DNA from: Clostridiaceae bacterium UBA6085
Lineage (GTDB): Bacteria; Bacillota; Clostridia; Clostridiales; Clostridiaceae
NCBI GenBank assembly: GCA_002428605.1
Contig: DIXH01000072.1
Location: forward strand, 1 to 8,523
Length of the DNA stretch: 8,523 nt
Direction of reading: 5' to 3'
Shown here piece after piece: positions 6,000 through 8,523 of the stretch (position 1 is the stretch's first letter; every line of letters begins with the position of its first letter). The notes beneath the pieces are model-generated. The model was not told the DNA's origin. It searched no databases and worked only from the letters and a program-made list of their open reading frames with translations. The translations under genes and the position numbers were made by a program.

Positions 6000-7307
6000 T
6001 TAGTATCTGTCTGACCTTGAGCTTCTGCCTGCCCTTGACCTTCTTCCATCGAGCCTTCTCTGTTTAGCCCTTCTTCGTCTTCTGATATTTCCCATAATAA
6101 CTAGAATTATGAACAGGAACATGAGGAGAAGCGCCACTCCAAGACCTATGTAGATAACAAGGTTTTCCTTAAGTACTACTGAGCTTACGTCCATAGTCGA
6201 AAGAAGCTCCACATTCTGTCTTCCGGTCCTGTGTATAAGGCTTACGGTACCCACGGTAGTTCCTGCATCTATTGCGAACGGATCCATGTCCATAAGGGCA
6301 ACATCCTGGATAGCTTCCTTTTCGTTAAGCTCGTTAGCGTAATAGGTGAGGCTCTCCTTTGCTACAACCGGGACCTCAAGTTTCTTCACAGGGCCGATCC
6401 ACCTGAACATTTTGTATTCGAGGTCCATCTTGGTGACTTCCTGGCCCTGGGCGATCTTCACTGACTTCTCTTCAGCAGCGGATGCCTCTGCCAGGCTGTT
6501 GGTGTCTGTAAACACCAAAGTGTTTCCGGCATCGTTCTTGGAGTTAAGGTCGACAGTACCTATGGTTCTGCCTTCTATGACATAGACTGCTGCGAGACAT
6601 CTTCCAGCCTCTTCGGTGTAGCCGGTCTTTCCGAACACGTTTCCTGAAAGTCCGATGTTCTTGTTCTTGCTGATCACTGTGCCGAGAGTCTGGGTCTTGG
6701 TCTTAAGGACATATGTGTCAAGTGTCGCCACTTCGCTGATCCATGGGTCCTTGTAGGCGGCAGTGAGCAGCAGCATGATGTCGTACGCGGTTGAATAGTG
6801 GTCTTCGTCATGCAGGCCCGTGGCATTCACGAAGTGCGTGCTCTTCATGCCGAGGTCAGAGGCCTTCTTGTTCATCAGTTCGGCGAAGCCCTCTACGGTC
6901 TCTCCGATATTTATGGCGATCGTTGTTGCCGCATCGTTCGCTGATCCGAGAAGAAGCGCGTGCATCAGCTCGTCTGCGGAAATCTCTTCGTTGTTTGCTA
7001 TCGGCTTCAGGTTGAAGTACATCGAGTAAGGAACCTCGAGCCTTGCTTCCCTAGGATATTTCATGTAATCGAACTTCCTGTTCGAATAATGCTCAGAGAG
7101 TATGAGAGCAGTCATGAGCTTCGTGATGGAAGCAGGATACATAGGTTCGTCGATGTTCTTTGAAAATATGATCTCTCCTGTCTGGACGTCGAAGGTTATG
7201 GCCGAAGAGCCATTGATGTCAGGCATAGCGGCCTTTGCGACAATTGAAGGAATGAGCATCAGTACGAGCAGCAATGAGGCTGTGAGCCTTTTAAGTTTAG
7301 TTCCCAT
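6000..7307 (-). CDS. Secreted D-alanyl-D-alanine carboxypeptidase (low-molecular-weight PBP, peptidase S11)
   Basis: This 435-residue enzyme removes the terminal D-Ala from peptidoglycan stem peptides outside the membrane and so limits cross-linking. A signal peptide covers residues 1-26 (basic start, hydrophobic LLLVLMLIP, then AKA before the likely cleavage). The S11 catalytic motifs are all present: SITK (60-63, nucleophile S60), SAN (122-124) and KTG (227-229). The catalytic domain is followed by a beta-rich PBP5_C-like domain (about 280-380). Unlike E. coli PBP5, which uses an amphipathic helix, this protein ends in a full hydrophobic helix (about 384-407) and an Arg-rich tail (409-435) expected on the cytoplasmic side. 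The ATG at 7307 has AAGGGGG a few bases upstream, and no later start would keep the signal peptide. DacA and DacF are the closest named relatives; I cannot choose between them. Confidence 0.92.
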   Translation of the reverse strand: MGTKLKRLTASLLLVLMLIPSIVAKAAMPDINGSSAITFDVQTGEIIFSKNIDEPMYPASITKLMTALILSEHYSNRKFDYMKYPREARLEVPYSMYFNLKPIANNEEISADELMHALLLGSANDAATTIAINIGETVEGFAELMNKKASDLGMKSTHFVNATGLHDEDHYSTAYDIMLLLTAAYKDPWISEVATLDTYVLKTKTQTLGTVISKNKNIGLSGNVFGKTGYTEEAGRCLAAVYVIEGRTIGTVDLNSKNDAGNTLVFTDTNSLAEASAAEEKSVKIAQGQEVTKMDLEYKMFRWIGPVKKLEVPVVAKESLTYYANELNEKEAIQDVALMDMDPFAIDAGTTVGTVSLIHRTGRQNVELLSTMDVSSVVLKENLVIYIGLGVALLLMFLFIILVIMGNIRRRRRAKQRRLDGRRSRAGRSSRSDRY

Positions 7308-7338
7308 GAGACCCCCTTGAAAGCATATATATCTGTTT

Positions 7339-7349
7339 ATTATATAATA
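7339..7349 (-). promoter_or_regulatory. Possible -10 region of the carboxypeptidase gene
   Basis: The minus strand reads TATTATATAAT across 7339-7349, offering two overlapping -10 boxes (TATTAT and TATAAT) about 32-42 bases before the start codon. No convincing -35 box is seen at 16-18 bases; TTCAAT is the best and is weak. The call rests mainly on position and base composition. Confidence 0.35.
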
Positions 7350-7448
7350 CCATCTGAGAGGGATTTATTGAAGAAAAAGAGTGACAAATCATGCGCCAAA
7401 ACTTAACACTGTGTTCATAAGACTAAAAGTGCACCATCTCTCTCATAT

Positions 7449-7457
7449 TGCTATAAT
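7449..7457 (+). promoter_or_regulatory. Probable extended -10 promoter of the NUDIX gene
   Basis: TGCTATAAT at 7449-7457 is a perfect extended -10 element. Transcription would begin near 7464, about 22 bases before the ATG at 7486, just leaving room for the ribosome binding site AGGAAGGTG (7472-7480). The -35 region (GTGCAC near 7429) is poor. An 11-base palindrome AACACTGTGTT lies just upstream at 7405-7415. Confidence 0.55.
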
Positions 7458-7485
7458 CTAATTATGAGTATAGGAAGGTGATGCA

Positions 7486-8100
7486 ATGAAACCCTTAGAG
7501 ATATTCAGGGACAGGGTGCCTGAAGCTATAGGAAAGTTCAGGAAATCAGCGGTAATGATAATAATCGTGGAAGAGGATGGAGTCAAGAAGCTTGTGCTTG
7601 AAAAAAGGGCTCTGACCCTTTTGAAGCAGCCAGGTGACATATGCCTGCCCGGAGGCGGAATAGACCCGGGGGAGACACCCAGGGAGGCAGCCATAAGGGA
7701 GACAAGGGAAGAGCTGGGGCTAAGCGAGGAGGACATTGAGGTGATAGGACCCATGGACTTCTTTATAAGTCCTTACGGCCAGATCATGTATCCTTTTGTT
7801 GCAAGGACAAAGGTCACAGACTTCTTCTTCAGTCCCTTCGAAGTGGACTCTGTCCTGAAGGTTCCTCTGGAATTCTTCATGGAGACGGAGCCAATGCGCT
7901 ATGACATGGATGTAAGTCCGGAGATAGGGGATGATTTTCCCTATGACCTGATTCAGAACGGGAGGCAGTACAAATTCTCAAAAGGGGTCTCCACCCAGTA
8001 CTTCTACAAGTACGAGGGACATGTCATATGGGGGTTCACAGCAAGAGTTGTAAAAAGCTTCATAGATATATTGAGGGAGGACAGGAATGAAGAACTTTGA
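7486..8100 (+). CDS. NUDIX hydrolase, CoA-pyrophosphatase (NudL/YeaB) type
   Basis: The 204-residue protein carries a complete NUDIX box at 57-79. It fits G-x5-E-x7-RE-x-x-EE-x-G-x: G57, E63, R71, E72, E75, E76, G78. The acidic residues bind the catalytic Mg2+ or Mn2+. The block just before it, LEKRALTLLKQPGDICLPGG (38-57), matches the extra signature of the CoA-pyrophosphatase subgroup, which splits coenzyme A into 3',5'-ADP and phosphopantetheine. The C-terminal half (about 85-195) completes the fold, including SPYGQIMYPFVA. Its length agrees with this subgroup. The start ATG follows AGGAAGGTG by five bases. The last 14 bases overlap the start of the alcohol dehydrogenase gene, so the two are probably co-transcribed and translationally coupled. 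Another NUDIX substrate is possible. Confidence 0.88.
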   Translation: MKPLEIFRDRVPEAIGKFRKSAVMIIIVEEDGVKKLVLEKRALTLLKQPGDICLPGGGIDPGETPREAAIRETREELGLSEEDIEVIGPMDFFISPYGQIMYPFVARTKVTDFFFSPFEVDSVLKVPLEFFMETEPMRYDMDVSPEIGDDFPYDLIQNGRQYKFSKGVSTQYFYKYEGHVIWGFTARVVKSFIDILREDRNEEL

Positions 8101-8523
8101 CTACAATAATCCGACAAGACTCGTGTTCGGAAAGGGCACGGTAGAAAACATAGGCAAATACATTGCAGGATATGGCGACAGGAAGGTGCTGCTCCTTTAT
8201 GGGAAGGGCTCCATATTCGCCAACGGGACCTACGACAAGGTAACCAGGTCACTGAGGAAAACGGAATTGAGTTTATAGAGCTTGGTGGTGTAAAGCCAAA
8301 TCCGGTGATTACCAAGGTAAGGGAAGCCGTCGAACTCATGAAGAGGGAGAAGGTGGACGGGATAGTTCCTGTGGGAGGGGGCTCGGTTTTCGATACGGCC
8401 AAGGCCTGCGCCGCGGGATACTTCCATGACGGGGACCCATGGGACCTCTATGAGGGCAAGGCAAAGGTTACAAAGGCACTGCCAATATACGGGGTGCTTA
8501 CGATATCTGCAACTGGTTCTGAA
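8087..8523 (+). pseudogene. Iron-containing alcohol dehydrogenase (butanol dehydrogenase type), frameshifted and cut by the window edge
   Basis: Family: NAD(P)H-dependent group III alcohol dehydrogenases that reduce aldehydes such as butyraldehyde in fermentation. The first frame (8087-8278) encodes a typical start, MKNFDYNNPTRLVFGKGTVE, and runs through ANGTYDKVTRSL before leaving the family pattern and stopping at 8276-8278. From about 8254 the frame one base back encodes the expected continuation ENGIEFIELGGVKPNP, then VGGGSVFDTAKA (dinucleotide-binding GGGS at 8374-8385) and SATGSE at the window end. Adding one A at about 8254/8255 (CTGAGG to CTGAAGG) would restore SLKENGIEF. The metal-ligand histidines lie beyond the window. 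The start has GGGAGG six bases upstream and overlaps the NUDIX gene by 14 bases. A real one-base deletion or a sequencing or assembly error both fit; if it is an error, this is an intact gene. Confidence 0.85.

Noticed and set aside
8254..8263. Programmed -1 ribosomal frameshift in the alcohol dehydrogenase
   Set aside because: The local sequence (AGGAAAACGG) does not form a good X XXY YYZ slippery heptamer in the zero frame, I saw no obvious stimulating structure, and a one-base deletion restores the family sequence exactly.

Overview
The window reads as ordinary, compact chromosomal DNA from a Gram-positive bacterium of the Firmicutes, probably a clostridial lineage of moderate GC content. 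The evidence is strong AGGAGG-type ribosome binding sites, sigma-A-like promoters, heavy use of AGG (Arg) and ATA (Ile) codons, a PpaX-like phosphatase, a secreted low-molecular-weight D,D-carboxypeptidase and a butanol-dehydrogenase-type iron alcohol dehydrogenase. The species cannot be fixed from this sequence. There are no rRNA or tRNA genes, insertion sequences, phage genes or CRISPR arrays.

Layout, left to right: (1) 99-2480 (+), a 793-residue VIT plus von Willebrand A (vWA) domain protein with its own good promoter; (2) 2534-3013 (-), a YbaK/EbsC-type aminoacyl-tRNA deacylase; (3) 3228-4046 (+), a membrane-anchored calcineurin-like metallophosphoesterase of the YkuE/YaeI type; (4) 4147-5082 (-), a membrane-anchored TPR protein with an acidic tail; (5) 5248-5886 (+), a HAD phosphatase resembling pyrophosphatase PpaX; (6) 6000-7307 (-), a secreted D-Ala-D-Ala carboxypeptidase with a C-terminal membrane helix and an Arg-rich tail; (7) 7486-8100 (+), a NUDIX hydrolase of the CoA-pyrophosphatase type; (8) 8087 to the window edge (+), an iron-containing alcohol dehydrogenase whose frame is broken by an apparent one-base deletion near 8254.

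The first seven genes alternate strands strictly. Each of the three convergent pairs shares one hairpin that can terminate transcription in both directions (2485-2525, 4114-4135, 5962-5996). Each of the three divergent pairs is separated by 165-215 bp holding promoter-like sequences. Most genes are therefore probably single transcription units. The only likely operon is NUDIX plus alcohol dehydrogenase, which overlap by 14 bp. The genes do not form an obvious pathway: they cover translation quality control, nucleotide or phosphate housekeeping, cell-wall trimming and fermentation.

I looked for a new system and do not see a convincing one. The items most worth a second look are the cytoplasmic VIT-vWA protein of unknown job with its C-terminal helical region, the precise frameshift in the alcohol dehydrogenase, the Arg-rich tail on the carboxypeptidase, and two divergent control regions (one with overlapping -35 boxes, one with an imperfect direct repeat).
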